Of a stretch of DNA of 64,000 nucleotides, positions 33,920-46,458 are shown piece by piece. Each line of letters opens with the position of its first letter. The first letter of the stretch is position 1. The notes below the pieces were generated by a model that worked only from the letters and a program-made list of their open reading frames with translations, searched no databases and was not told where the DNA came from. The translations under genes and the position numbers were made by a program. This DNA is from Gonapodya prolifera JEL478 (taxonomy: Eukaryota > Monoblepharomycota > Monoblepharidomycetes > Monoblepharidales > Gonapodyaceae), in the NCBI GenBank assembly GCA_001574975.1, contig KQ965735.1, positions 805,479 to 869,478 on the forward strand. Direction: 5' to 3'.

Positions 33920-36900
33920 ATGGACGACTTTGAAACATCCTCCAGTCTGACCGACCCATTTGCCATCGTCGCGCCGAACGACCTGGACATCGCGGCTGGT
34001 GCGGATGGCTCCGCCATCGCCGAGGTCGAGATTGAGTCTACCCCCAACCCGCCTACCGCGGACGACTTCCCTGCGCTACCTTCGACATCGCGCGTATGGT
34101 CTGCCCCGTCGTGGGGTACGGTGGGCCAATCCTCAGGCGGCCCCGTCAAGAGTGCTGGCAAGGGAGGGAAGACAACTGGCGCATTGAGCGGAATTGCGTC
34201 TGTTTCAGACGTGTTCGAAATTCCATATGGATTACAGGCACGCAAGGCTTCGTTTCCTGGCGAGATTGTTCGCAAGGTCCGCGACACTCACAAGGACGTG
34301 GCGGTGGAGGTCATTACACGCAGAAACGGTCCGTGGACTTTCACGCTCCGAGGACCTTCGAAAGAAGCGATTGCTCTTGTCAGGAGAGAATTAATGGCAG
34401 GCCTGAGCGTCAAGGTTAGTGGATTCTACGTTCCCCCATGGTTTCGATGGTTGTGGACCCCACCAACATTGCTCGAAGTCGGAGCATGAATGGATTTCCT
34501 TGGAATGGGTGAAACACGTGAAAAGGAGCCCCCGTTATGGAAATAGACAACCGCCAAGACCACGTCGGCTGTTGTGACCGTCTCCCAGTTTTTGGGAGGC
34601 CCCTCCATCCAAAGTTGTTCTTACCTTACCTTCCTTCTGAATGTAAACAATCTTTGCAACTCCTGCTGTAGACCATCCTTCGCCTTCCTGTGCCCACCTC
34701 CGTTCGCCCTTTCATCATTGGTGCTGGTGGCAAAAACCTTAAGTCCATCACGCAGCGCTGCTTGGTGGACATCAATGTACCAAAGCAGGCACGCCGAGAG
34801 GAATCTGATGCCGTAGCGCCTTCGGCCGAGGACGAGGACGAGGATATGGAGGTCACCATCACTGGAGATGTCGATGGTGTTGAAATCGCCAGGAGGGAGA
34901 TTCTTGAGATTGTTTCGGTCAGGGTAAGTGGATGACTGTTGGCATGGCTGTCTGGGTGTGGAAAGAACGGGCACCCTCCGAGATGACTCATTCTTCGGCA
35001 TATGTCTGATCTGGTGTCTTCTCCTTGAACACTGTAAAGGCCGCCAAGTCGACTGCCCGGTTGACGATTCCCCGTATCTACCATCCGTTTATCCTTCGAG
35101 AAGCTCCGGCCATCAGCGCCATCAGTAGTGTGGCGATCCACGTTCCGACATACGCCAGTCGACGGGAGCGGGAGAAAGAGCAAGCAAATGGTACTGAGAG
35201 TGCAATTCCCCCACGTAGGCGCAGAGACGTGAAAGAGGACCAGGATCCGAACGAAGTTGTGATCGTCGGGGAGCGGGAGAATGTTCGAAAGGCTGCAGAT
35301 GTTTTGAAAACGCTCGTTGCCAATCTTGTACGTTGCAACATGGTCCCTTTCTAGGACAATCAACTTGACCTTGACGAATTCGCCTCCTTTCTTTGGTACA
35401 GCAATCGTCGACCGCACAAGCTGTTCTCGTTGTGCCACGGCACCAACACAGATTCCTACTAGGACCGAAAGGTTCCAACCTAGCCGAAATTCTGGAGCGA
35501 ACTGGCTGTGCGGTGGAAGTTCCTCGCGTCGCAGATCTAGATGATGAGGAGGAAGATGGGAAGGGTGAGGAGGTCAAGATCGTGGGACCAAAAGAGAAAC
35601 TACATCAAGGATTGGCGGCGGTATTAGAGAAGGTGGGAGTCAATGTCTGAATGATGTTTCTCTTTTCATTCACACTAACATCCACGCTCTTCAATGTCCA
35701 GGCGAATTCACAGCATGCTGCACTTGTCCCGTTCACGCAAATTGTTCCTGATTCGTCACAGCGCTCACACTTGGTGCGATACCTCCTGTCAAAGCAGCGA
35801 CAAATTCTGCGTGAAATTGAGCAGGGCAACTCTGTTGAAATCAATTCACGTCGAAGTCGCGAAGGTCGGACGATTGAGATCACGGGCAAGTCCCGACCAT
35901 CTGTAGAGATCGCCCTGGCCCGTGTAAGCGACCACGTTAGACAGATGGCGGAAACTCGCCGATTTGCGACTGTGCTCGTCGCCCCTGCGCTTCACGCACA
36001 TGTAGTTGGCAAAAAAGGAGCCGGTTTGGATCGAATGAGGCAAAAAATCGGCGATAGGTTTGTTGACGCGGTAGTACCGGTGGAAGGGGAGCAGGATGTT
36101 GAGGAAGATGAGGTGGTTGTCGTGGTGGATGTTGCGGGGGTGCCTGCCCAGCAAGTCGCCGAAACTATTGGAGAAGTTGTAAAAGCGGTGCAAGAGGCGG
36201 TCGGAGTTTTGGTGGGTTTGTTTTTGTTTGCCTAATGTTGTCATATTCTGTTCTGATGAGATTGCGCGCTCCAAGGCGGACTACACGTCTTCTACCCAAA
36301 ACATTGACGTAAAATATCATGGTCGCCTCATCGGCCACGGAGGAACCACGTTGCGCGAGCTCCTTGCGGCAACTAATAGCTCGGTTTCTGTAAACTTCCC
36401 GAAACCCGCCAAAGACGGTGAACTGGATTCAGTTCCTCCAAGTAACGCCGTTGTGGTGAAGGGACCAAAGGACAAGGTCGATGAAGTCGTCAAAAAGATG
36501 AAAGAGATGGTAGCAGAATGGAAGCACTTCGAGGTAATGTGCGGGTTTGAGGAACTTGTGTTGGTGCCTTCTGGTGCGTTTCGACTGAGACCGTGAAAAA
36601 GGAGCGGAATCATTGATTTTCACGTTCAATCGCAGGTATCGGTAAGAAGGTATTGCAATCTGCGTCCGACGAACCGCAATCGCGAGGCCGAGAGAGAGAC
36701 AATACGTATGCTGGGGCATGGGTGGTGAAAGCGATTAGGGATCGAGTCATTTCGGAAACTTCTCAAAAACCCACTCCTGCCAACCCTGCAATCACGGACC
36801 GACACATCCAACTCACCAAGTTTGACTTGGTGGAGTCTTCGGAACCAGGAAAGCCCGACCGCATCACAGTAACAGGTGCCAAGAAGGTGGTGCAGGCTGC

Positions 36901-39705
36901 AAAAGATGTCATCTTGGAACGAGCACAGAGACTCGCAGATTCTGCCAGTATTGAAGTGAGCATTCCAAGGCAGTGGCACGGAAAGCTTATTGGCAAGGAG
37001 GGAAAGAACATCAAAAAACTGATCGACAAGTACGATGTGACCATTAACTTCCCCGTTAGGGGCAAGGACTATGATGAAGATGCAGAGGAGGACGACGGGG
37101 AACCGAGAAACATCGTAAAGATCCGAGGACCGAAGGGTGGAGTGGAAAAAGCAAAGAAGGAGCTGTTAGATCTTTTGGATTACGAGGTGGGTTATTTCGG
37201 CATCGCGAGTCCCCACTTGTGCTCCAACACCTTTCCCTTCTTCAAGATTGCCCATTCGTACTCAGACACAATCTCTGTGCCGAAAGCTGCGTATCCTCAG
37301 ATCGTAGGTCGAGGTGGATCAGTTATTACTGGACTGCAAACGGACAATGGGGTGCGAATTGCCCGCAAATCTACTTCTCCTGACGACGAAGATGGTGATG
37401 GTGAGGTCACTCTTATAATAGAAGGCACAGAAGAAGGCGTCAACAATACGAAAGCCCGAATACTGGAGATCGCCAATGATGTGAGTCACTGGAGTTGACT
37501 GGGGTCTTGATGTGTGAATCTCACCACTTTGTCCGCCCAAGTCTGTTCAAGATACTCGTCGCGTTAACATCCCGCATCGACAACACAGATCAATCATAGG
37601 ACCTGGCGGAGCACATATCCGCGAACTCATTGAAGAAATTTCTTCAGAGATTGGTGTCTCTTCGGAACGGATCAAAGTTAAATTCCCCAAAGACGAAGGC
37701 AGTGACGCTGTTATCGTTTTGGGCCCACCAAATCATTTGGATATAATTGTTGAGAGGATTTCTTCGTCCATTCAGCAAGCCGCGACACATATGATGGTTC
37801 CACGATCAGAAGTACCAAGAATTGTTGGGTCCGGTGGTGAAACTGTCCGCGAAATAGCATCGAAATTTAGTGTCAACATCCAAATTGCTAAAAGAGGTGC
37901 GGTTGTGGAGGATGGAAGCGAGTCGGAACAGCCTGACAACACAGTGCGGGTGGATATTCGAGGGAAAGATGAGGCAATGGTTGAAGCTGCCAAGGCCGAG
38001 ATTTTGGTGAGTTGAGTAGTGCATTGAGACACAAAGTGCGACGTCCTCACGTGGTCCTACTTCTGCTTTCCTCCCCGTTCGCAGTCGAAACTGCGGTACA
38101 CCAAAGAGCTGGAAGTTCCACAAGTTCTCTCCAACTTCCTCGCTGCCGACAATGTTCTAAACAGGAAACTGCGCTCATACGGCCAAGGCCCGAATGACCT
38201 TTCTGCGGAATTCCAGCGTGGCAGAGTACTGTTGAGAGGCGACATCAAGTTGGTGGAGGGGGCTGTCAAAGATGTCACATCTCGCGTGGCTGAGCTTGTA
38301 AGATGATCAGTCTCCATTCCGTCAGATTTGATGTCTGATAAAGCCCTATTGCAGGAGGCCTATACTTACTCAGACCAAGTTTTTGTTCCGGCGAATGTTC
38401 GAGCCGCTCTCATCGGCCAGGGGGGGTCAACTATCAACAAAATCAGAACGGAAAGCGGTTGCTTGGTCGATGTTGTGAATGCTTCAAGGATTGGTGGGCA
38501 AAACGATCAGGAGGCCGTTGTTGTTTTGGGGGAGTCTGAAGAGAGTGTTCAGAACGCGAAAGACCGAGTAGAGACAATCGTCAAAGATCGCTCCTCCTCA
38601 TCGCCTGCAAGATCAGCGAAAAGTGACTCTGGCGACCAGCAGAGGCGAACAGTAACAAGGACAGTGAATATTCCTCAGCGTTTCCACGGTCGCATCATCG
38701 GTCCAAAAGGACGAGGGTTAGACGAAGTTCGGGCGCAATGTGGAGGAATTGTTAACGTTCAATTCCCTCCTCCCATGAGTGGTATCTCGGATGTGTTGGT
38801 GAAAGGTGCTCCGGCCGAAGTTGACCGCTGTATTCAACTCCTCGAGCAAGCTGTCCGAAGCATGGATGGAGAAGTCCGCGTAGGGACCGCGCGACCTCCC
38901 TCTGTCGCGAGTGCTATGAGAATTGATGACACAGCATCCCAAGCGGATTCGGATGACCAGTCTCGGCCTCGACATCCTCCCGGATATAGCGGACGCGCAG
39001 AGAAGTTCAACTCCGGGAGAAAATCCAAGACCGCCACTTCGAGCGTCAATGGCGTGAGTGGAGGCTATACGGAGGCGGTGGCGGAGGCAGGACCTGTCGC
39101 GTTGTCTTCTGAAACAAGAACAGACGAATGGGTGGTGATCGAAAAGAAGGGTTCCAAAAAGTCGGATGTTCCAGCGAACGCTCCGAGCGCTAGTGCGTCC
39201 GCTGAGAATGCGACTAGTGCGGGACCTCAAACTGCTCCAAGCGAAACTTCTGGCTCGAGTAACAAGAAGAAGGTGAGCACATCTTTGCATTTAATATTTA
39301 TTGCATTTATTGCACCTCAACGCTTCGACTGCCTGATAGAAGAACAAAAAGAGCAAAAGTGAAACCGCCCCGAAAGACATTCCATTTGCGGAACCGTCTT
39401 CATCGCACGATGTGGGATCCACGGCAGCGCCCGCACCTGTCCTTCGTGCACCTTCTCCGGCCCCACCCGCAGTCGTGCTGGCAGCACCGCCACAAGAGGA
39501 GCAGCCAAAGAAGGATGACGATGAGGGATGGAACAGTGTAAAAGCACACAAAGCGAAGCAAAGAGCGGCGCAGGTGCAAGGTGAACTTTCAAAGGAAGGT
39601 AAAGCAGTGGAGGCGACGCAGCCAGAGATTAAAGCACCCCAGGCGAATGGGGTAACTACATCTGCAGGGACAAAGAAGAAGGCTTCGAAGCCACCTAAAG
39701 TATAA
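33920..39705 (+). CDS. SCP160: Multi-KH-domain protein, vigilin/Scp160 family
   Basis: RNA-binding protein of the vigilin family, which associates with ribosomes and the ER membrane. Twelve exons (33920-34414, 34672-34923, 35040-35327, 35402-35632, 35702-36211, 36261-36533, 36650-37186, 37247-37480, 37542-38006, 38085-38297, 38355-39272, 39340-39705) give about 1593 aa; nearly every intron is phase 0 and lies between KH units. At least ten KH domains keep a G-x-x-G loop: FIIGAGGKNL, FLLGPKGSNL, VVGKKGAGL, LIGHGGTTL, LIGKEGKNI, IVGRGGSVI, IIGPGGAHI, IVGSGGETV, LIGQGGSTI and IIGPKGRGL. Others (the YHPFILREAP unit and the exon 10 unit) are degenerate, as in yeast Scp160. The C-terminal ~250 residues are a Ser/Ala/Lys-rich tail. 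The exon 7 acceptor could be three bases earlier. Length fits the family (Scp160 1222 aa, human vigilin 1268 aa), with extra terminal sequence. Confidence 0.92.
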
Positions 39706-39871
39706 AGTTAGGCGATGAGGTATAATTGATGCACTTACGAGTACATATGTCCCTGATACCGTGCATGTGCGAAGGGAGTTGAGACAGTGTGTGGCACTTT
39801 ACCAAGAGATACGCGGCGCCAGGAAACGCGAGTAATCATATTTTCCCTCGCTTTTACATTCATTTATCCTT

Positions 39872-40935
39872 TTATTTTGGGGGAATGGTCTTTTGGAATG
39901 ATTCTCGTGCCGAAAACGTGCTATACCAGTTAGCAAGCTTCGGGGCAATGGGCCTCCAGTTGTAGACATCACGGAAGTCCAAATAGCCAAGGGCCGAAGC
40001 AATGGTAATTTCGCCGATTGTAATGGTTGAGTCGACTGCGAGTTGTTCGGCCTCCGACTCCAAGTGGATCAGCGCGTTCTTGATCTTGTTGAGCTGTCCG
40101 TCGACCCATTCAGTCCATCGGTACTGCTCTGGCCGCAGAAAGTTCTCATAGCGAGACAGCAAAGCCGCGTCAAGGATGCCGTCGCTAAATGTCGATGGTG
40201 GATCATTTCTGAATCATTGGAATACTTGCCACAACATCCCCAGCAAGACTCACGCCTCAGCTTGCTGGCGAAGTGCTTTCCAGCGAGCGGACCCCGAAAC
40301 GGGAATAACTCTGCCACAACTTTGTGAATTGCTGTTACCGAAGTGTTGGTGATTCTCTTGCACTCACTTCCGCCCGTTTGATAACGAGTCCAAATACTCC
40401 ACAATAACGGGACTGTCATATAGATGGCCATCGGGTGTGTTGAGTGAAGGGATCTTGCTCAAAGCTTCAAAGAAAATACACTGAGATGACGGAAAGAAAG
40501 TTACAGATTGCAAAACTTACGATTATCCTTTACGAGTCCACTGATGGTGCGAAAACGGACACGTTAAGAGTGGTCGACTAAAGACAAATGTTCTCAGAGT
40601 CTTACTTGGTGTCCTTCAAATCTACAGGGCTTGCTGCAGTGTTGACAAGCTCGAGCTTGTCGAAAAGGTCTAGCTCACGTCGGTCAGGACATGGTGCCCA
40701 CACAACAGCAATCAGTGCCCATTTGACTCACCAAGCTCGTGGGCTACGATCACAACTTTTCTGACGTAGGGAGAGGTAGCCTGTGTTTGTCACCGTGTTA
40801 GACAGAATTTCATGTTCGACCCGGTGTCCCAACACGACACCCATTCCATCTCCACGCGATGCCACGCCGTCGATTCTGTTGCCATGCGTGCGTGTGTGCG
40901 TTTTCACTCACGGAGAATCGAAGTGTGAGTGCCAT
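39872..40935 (-). CDS. Glutathione S-transferase-like protein
   Basis: Cytosolic GST-fold protein that would conjugate or otherwise use glutathione. Exons 40935-40912, 40780-40732, 40669-40606, 40540-40521, 40464-40368, 40319-40254 and 40184-39872 give 210 aa, a normal GST length. The thioredoxin-like half reads MALTLRFSATSPYVRKV, then NPLSKIPSL with the cis-Pro loop and YDSPVIVEYLD for the glutathione gamma-Glu site. SPYVRKV carries a Ser in the position used for catalysis in bacterial-type and theta/zeta-like GSTs. The C-terminal helical half contains YRWTEWVDGQ and ITIGEITIASALGYLDFR. Exon 4 is 20 nt. The closest class looks like the bacterial YfcF/YibF-like type rather than yeast Gtt1 or Ure2, by eye only. 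Confidence 0.88.
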
Positions 40936-41316
40936 TTGTGGAATCTTGCCGAAGCGGGTGAGTTTGATTCCGTTCAAATCACCGCCCCTTTTTCTGATGG
41001 CGTGATTATTCCATTTCATAACCACTCATCAATAATGCAACGACAATATATAGATTGTTTCGATTCCTTTTAATTTTTTTCAAGTACGTAGTGTCTCGGA
41101 CACGAAGCGAAAAGATGCATTTTGGTAGCTGGGTTCCGTCGTAAGTGTGAGATCATACAAGGGAAGCAACTCTGTGTCTCTGTCCATAAAAAATAGCAAG
41201 GGGAGGGGGGCCGCCTGGCTGGGTCCTGAGTCACCAACGCCTTCCCCACACAAACAGACTACCCGAGCTCTATTGTGTTGTCATCTCCCCACGCCTCAGA
41301 TTTCTTAAAGCAAGAA
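40936..41316. promoter_or_regulatory. Divergent promoter region, GST / basic Ser-Pro protein
   Basis: 381 bp between start codons of the leftward GST and the rightward next gene. It includes AT-rich DNA at 41020-41090 and a short G run at about 41205. No specific site identified. Confidence 0.4.
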
Positions 41317-43785
41317 ATGAGCTCCTTCTCAGGTATTGTCCCTCGTGCTCTGAAGTTGGTCAGAAAAGCCTTGCCGGGGGAGCTGGGATATTCACCGTTG
41401 GCCTTCGGCTCCGTCTCCTCGAGCAGACAAGACTCCTCTCATCCGCCAGCAATCCTCCTCCACTGTTAAAACTGCTGATTCTGTGGCGAGTGGGAACATC
41501 AAAACGGGACTGGGGTACGAATGGGCCCTAAGAAAAGCTCAGGCCGAGCTGGAAGCTTCCGAGCAGAGCGCGGAGAGAATTTCGATGGCTATAGAAACCG
41601 CTTCCATAATATCCGAGCAACCATCCGAAGTCCTTCAGCTCCCGAGCCTGAAGAAGAAGGCTGAGGACCTCCGCAAGGAGCTCGCCAAGAAGATGCGCGA
41701 GGATCACCGCCGCAAAACTTCTCTTTCCGCACGTGCTCAGATGGCCAAAATTGATAGCTTTTTTAGTAAAGACGTGTCGCAAATGGGGCAAGTGGATATG
41801 CAGGCGTATGTGAGGGACTTGGTATGTAGAATCTTGCAACACACCAACTACTTTTCAATCAACGAGTGCCCTTTCCTGTTAGGAAGAGAATTTGCGGATG
41901 TTGTCAAGGTTAGTCCTGGTATTCGCTCCTTCAATGCTGATCGGATACACTCGAACCCCAAATTCACTTCTAGGCTTGAAGCTCAAGAAAGGTTGCTGGA
42001 AAGGATGGAAGATGAATCCCGGCTTGACGAGGAATTCAAGAAGGCCTCGGCATTCAGTAAGTTCAATTGTGGTGCTTTTTTGGTAGATTTCGTCTGAAGT
42101 CCCCTTCAGTTAGTGGTGGTGGCGTCTCAGCAATTTGAGTTTCCATACGTTTATGTAGATAATAGTGTCAATAGTGTTCTTTCTCAGATTACGTTTGGAA
42201 GAGTCGTCCGACTGTGGTCTGACCTCTCTCCAGCCGTGAAAGGAACTGTCGGATTCCCATGTCTGCGCAATTGGCAGCAGCTCACGCTCGTCTGCAACAT
42301 CTGCATAATACCCGCGTCGCGGAGGATGAGCGTGAGCTGAGCCGGCAACGAGAGGAAGAGAAGCGACGCAAAGAACTGGCTGCGTTGCTGCAGGACCTGC
42401 CGTCCACTCTTCAGATACCCGGAGGTCGTATTCGCGAATCTAAGGAGCGATCACAGTCTCCGGGGGCAAGTGATCGTGCGGCGAACGGGTCTAAGCGCAA
42501 GGGAGAGGACACTGGCAGTTCCGGAAGGTCTGAGGATGGCATCGAAGGCAGGGAAAAGAAACGAAAGGTCATGTCCTTCGCAGAATTAATGGCCACAGCG
42601 AAGCAGACGACGCCTGATGAATTGAGAGTCGTGGTGGAGGACCATAGCGCGAAGGGAATGCGTCCAGTGCGGAGTGGGAGCCCCACAGACAACGCGCATG
42701 GACAGAAACGACGGAAGTCCCGGTCTCCTTCACCGCGAAAAGCTTCACCTCGTCCCGGTGGCCAAACTTCGCATTCATATGTGAAGAGTGTGATTCCACC
42801 GGGCAGAGTAACTAGTGGCAACATCTCCCACCGGCTAACCTTAAGCTCCTCCACATCTTCTCGTCCCACCGGAATTAGCAACTCCTCACTTCTTCGGCCT
42901 CCTTCTCATGCACTAAAACCGACATCACCAGCACGACGCCCAGTGTCACCTGTGCTTGCCAACTCTCGCCATCGCACTCACTCATCAACCTCCTCTCAAC
43001 GGTCCAAAACCCCTACATCCCGGAGCGCCTTTTATCTTGCCGCAGACCTTGCCGCACCCGTTGTTGCTGCGCCGAGGGATCTCCGATCAGTCGGCGAGGT
43101 ATTGGAGGACAAACGACGCGCAAAACTGGCAGAAAGTTCAGGAACCGAGTCAAAATCATCGCCAGCCCCGACAAATAGACTTGGCGGTAGTTTTACCGCT
43201 GAATCTCGTCCGAAGAGGTCGTCGCCGGAACCCTCCAGACCATCAAAGTTAGAACCAAGCGGACGTTCTAGCGCGGATTCTTCGTCAGCGATACGGCCTC
43301 CGGCCGCTGTCGCGGGGAAACCTCCACCTTCGACACGACCCTCCGTTCCCCAAACTTCTGCACCATCGAAAGTGAGGCCTGTGGCACCTCCCTCTGTGCG
43401 TCCCCCATCTTTGCAATCCTCGACGCATTCGGGTGGTCGGCCCAACCCTCCTTCCTCGTCGGCTGCTGTTCCTGAATGGCGCAAACTGTTGGATGCGGTG
43501 ACGGGAGGCTACAGGTCCAAGTTTCAAGGCAAAGAAGAACCTGAAGATGACTCAGCGATGGTTGCAAGTAGAGCAGACATTGATAGGGAAGAGCGTCGGA
43601 GGTGAGTTGGTCGCGTCATTTTCCACTATTCATATCGCTGATTCTGTGACACCCGTTTTTTTGCTGCATGTGATTGCAGTCGAATAATTGCTAAGCGGGA
43701 GGACGAAATTGAGGAGGAACGCGAGCGGAGAGAGAAAGAGGCAAAATTGAAGGCTAAGCGGGAGCGCGAAAAGAGTGTTAAGTGA
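41317..43785 (+). CDS. Basic Ser/Pro-rich coiled-coil protein, perhaps SPT2-like
   Basis: Supported exons: 41317-41332, 41364-41821, 41883-41908, 41974-42056, a long exon ending at 43601, and 43680-43785. The start of the long exon (near 42259, at MSAQLAAAHARLQ) is unresolved because I could not find an acceptor in phase, so a further small exon is likely. The N-terminal part is helical and charged (ALRKAQAELEASEQ). The middle has an acidic/basic coil, EKKRKVMSFAELMATAKQ, and then about 300 residues of low-complexity Ser/Pro/Arg sequence. The C-terminus is a Glu/Arg/Lys-rich helix ending REREKSVK. The MSSFS start and Ser/Pro-rich body recall SPT2-type chromatin proteins, but the diagnostic SPT2 C-terminal motif is not visible, so this is only a suggestion. 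Intron 1 would be just 31 bp. Confidence 0.6.
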
Positions 43786-43862
43786 TTTCATATGTATAAA
43801 TCTGATACCTGGCGACAAAAGGGAGATGCGATGTGTTTATTGTAAACATATAATTTTCCACC

Positions 43863-45368
43863 ATGATTTCATCAAAGCGATCCAATTTCTTCGTGTCTGA
43901 CGCCTCCCACGAAAGCTACGCCAAATCGCGCGACAAGGCAAAGAGTCTCAAAGGTGCTGGATCACCTATAACAGTAGCAGGCAAGGTGCTCGACCTGGCG
44001 CTGATCGATGGCGACTTGTTTGTCGCTGAATCGTCCGGTACCATAAGGAGGCTTCAACAGGTGTGTGAAAGCATTTGGTGGATGTCGGCGCTCGGCATGC
44101 GTGCAATAGTTCGTGCTCGATTTTACTCACGCCAGGATGGGACGACGAAAGCCCTCTTCAAAGGCCATAAAGGGCCAGTGACTTGCATCGCAGCGGAGAG
44201 AGATTCGCATTCTGGCAAAGCTTCGCATCTTTGGAGTGGTTCGTGGGACAAATCAATCATAAAATGGGACTTGGCGGTGAGCATGATTTGACACAAATCT
44301 CAAATTACACGACAGTGATTTTCAATGGAGTTAACACGGACGTGACTCCGATTCTCGACTCGATTCAGACAAATGCCGCTGTCCTAACAACCTCCCATCA
44401 CACCGACTTCGTCAAATCAATCATACACGTGCAAGCTACTCCGACGTCACCTGCATTTTGTGTTTCGTGTTCATCGGACTCCACCATACGATATTTCACC
44501 CCTGAAGGTGTCTCACTTCGTGTGCTCAAGCAACATACCCGATCAGTTGAAGCTCTATGTGTGGACGAAAGCATGCAATATCTCTACAGTGCCAGTTCAG
44601 ATACGACAATACGGAAATGGGCGTTGGAAACTGGCGAAGAGCTTGCCGTGTTGCAGGGTCATCTGACAAGTGTCTATGGTGTTTGGTGGGCACGTGGAAC
44701 CCTGTGGAGTGCCAGCGCCGACAAAACAGCACGACAGTGGGATGCTGAGGTACAGAGGTGTCACTGGGCTTAAACCTTGATCATGGATTTCATGATGGTT
44801 GTTCGCGGAACAGACGAACCAAACCGACTCAACTTTTGAACACCCTGACTTCGTGAAAGCTGTCGCAGTGGATCCCTCTGGTCGCTATCTTTTTACGGGA
44901 GGTCGAGATCAAGATATTCGAGTTTGGGATACTGGGGTGGGTTCAGTGAGGGAGGGGGGGAATGTACTATCCACGTTCACAACGCTGGAAATTTAGTCAG
45001 AGAAATTGGTAACAACCATATTGGGCCACTTTGATGAGGTCTCAGTGCTGGAATGTACTGGAACCACTCTCTGGTCCGGGAGTTTGGACGGTACTGTCCG
45101 AAGATGGACGGTCACTGGTACGTTGCATGAAAGTCACTTCGTGCTTCGATCATCGAAGTTCGCGAATTAAATTTCATGATGTGGTTTTTTAGATGAAGGA
45201 ATACGTCAACTCCAGGAAGCTCTCGTTGCGCAATCTATGCCTGACAACGATTCGTCCCGAACGCCACAAAAGCAAAGTGATGAGGATACAATGGGTGACA
45301 GAAACGAAATACGTTTGACGGAGGAGGAAGAGAGGGAGTTGGCCGAGTTGGCCGAGTTGGCCGATTAA
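43863..45368 (+). CDS. WD40-repeat protein
   Basis: Beta-propeller protein, probably a scaffold. Exons 43863-44060, 44136-44276, 44369-44749, 44814-44936, 44997-45117 and 45193-45368 give 379 aa. About seven WD units are visible, with blade ends such as LWSGSWDKSIIKWDLA, YSASSDTTIRKWALE, LWSASADKTARQWDAE, YLFTGGRDQDIRVWDT and LWSGSLDGTVRRWTVT. The N-terminus (FFVSDASHESYAKSRDK) has no clear targeting signal. The C-terminal ~55 residues are acidic and end in a threefold ELA repeat (AELAELAD). WD40 genes of this length are too generic to name. It begins 77 bp after the preceding gene's stop. Confidence 0.9.
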
Positions 45369-46458
45369 TATTTTCCACCCCGAATCGATGATGACGACTG
45401 TGAATAATAATTGACCGGAGTGATGCAAGATGCACATCACTGTTGGAAAAGCGAGAAAGGGAATTGACGAGCGAAAATCTCCGAGCTCAAATGTATATTT
45501 TTCGTTCTTGCTCTCTCAGTTTGAAGAGAGTGAAAAAAAACCAGAGTCAGGTCAGGGAGAAAAGGTTTACCGGTGCGCTTTATCTCCCGCTGTTTGGTGG
45601 CGCAGTCGGGTCCACTCTTCTCTTTCACCAGAGCAGGTCTGCAGTCCTTCCGGCTACGAGTACTGAACAGCGGAACCATCTGACCCACCATAAACGTTCC
45701 GTGATCTCACATATACTGTTGAGGTACGTAAAACTCGTGATCGCCTCTTGATGCTGTCAGGAGTGTTTGACGTCGGAACATTGTTTGTGGTGGATCGCCA
45801 TGAGGGGCCCACCGGAGAGAGAGGGACTGGCTGGATTAGCTCAAAGCCAAGAAGGAGTATGTGTTTCTTGCTGACTGACTGCGTGGGACTCAAAGATTCG
45901 GTCGGATCGGAGCAAGGGACGATGTTTGATGTGGGGGTGACATTCTCCGCAGACTCTCACATGGACCAACCGCCATGATGAACGATGGGTCATGAGAATT
46001 TGTCTTACTCGTGGGGGCTGGAATGCTCGTTGGTACCTGTACCTTCGTTCCGGATGTTGGGTTCAGGGTTCGTCGGAGGAAAACGATGAGAAAAGGCGTC
46101 GGCCTGTTATCGGAAACAGTAAAGTGGATCTTAACGTCGAATTCGTCTGATTCGTTCTATTTTTTCTGGAGCGATGGATGTTTGCCTGCCGATTCGTTCT
46201 CGGCAACTGTTGCATCAACGTGGCACGGAGTTTATGTTTAAAACTGTCTTCGCCTGGAGCTTCATCTCTTAAGGGTACCATTCCCTCCATCATCTTAGAG
46301 TGACTTGCTTTAATATCTTCCCATCACTACACTCATTGACCAACGTACCTTTCGATTTTATATCGCACAGATTCATTCACTTGCTTGCCTGACCCATTCT
46401 CCCAGAACTTTCCCACAAAATTTCTCAGAACCGCAGCGTGAAATCAAATCGCCTGAGT
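45369..46458. promoter_or_regulatory. Long upstream region of glutamate synthase
   Basis: About 1.1 kb without a supported gene before GLT1. It contains several small ORFs on both strands, none with splice continuation or family features. The last 150 bp are CT- and CA-rich (TTCCCATCACTACACTC), a usual fungal leader. No GATA cluster or other nitrogen-control site was clear enough to call. Confidence 0.4.

Noticed and set aside
45443-46290. Several 75-100-codon ORFs upstream of GLT1
   Set aside because: They lie on both strands, lack splice-site continuation and have no family features; treated as non-coding.
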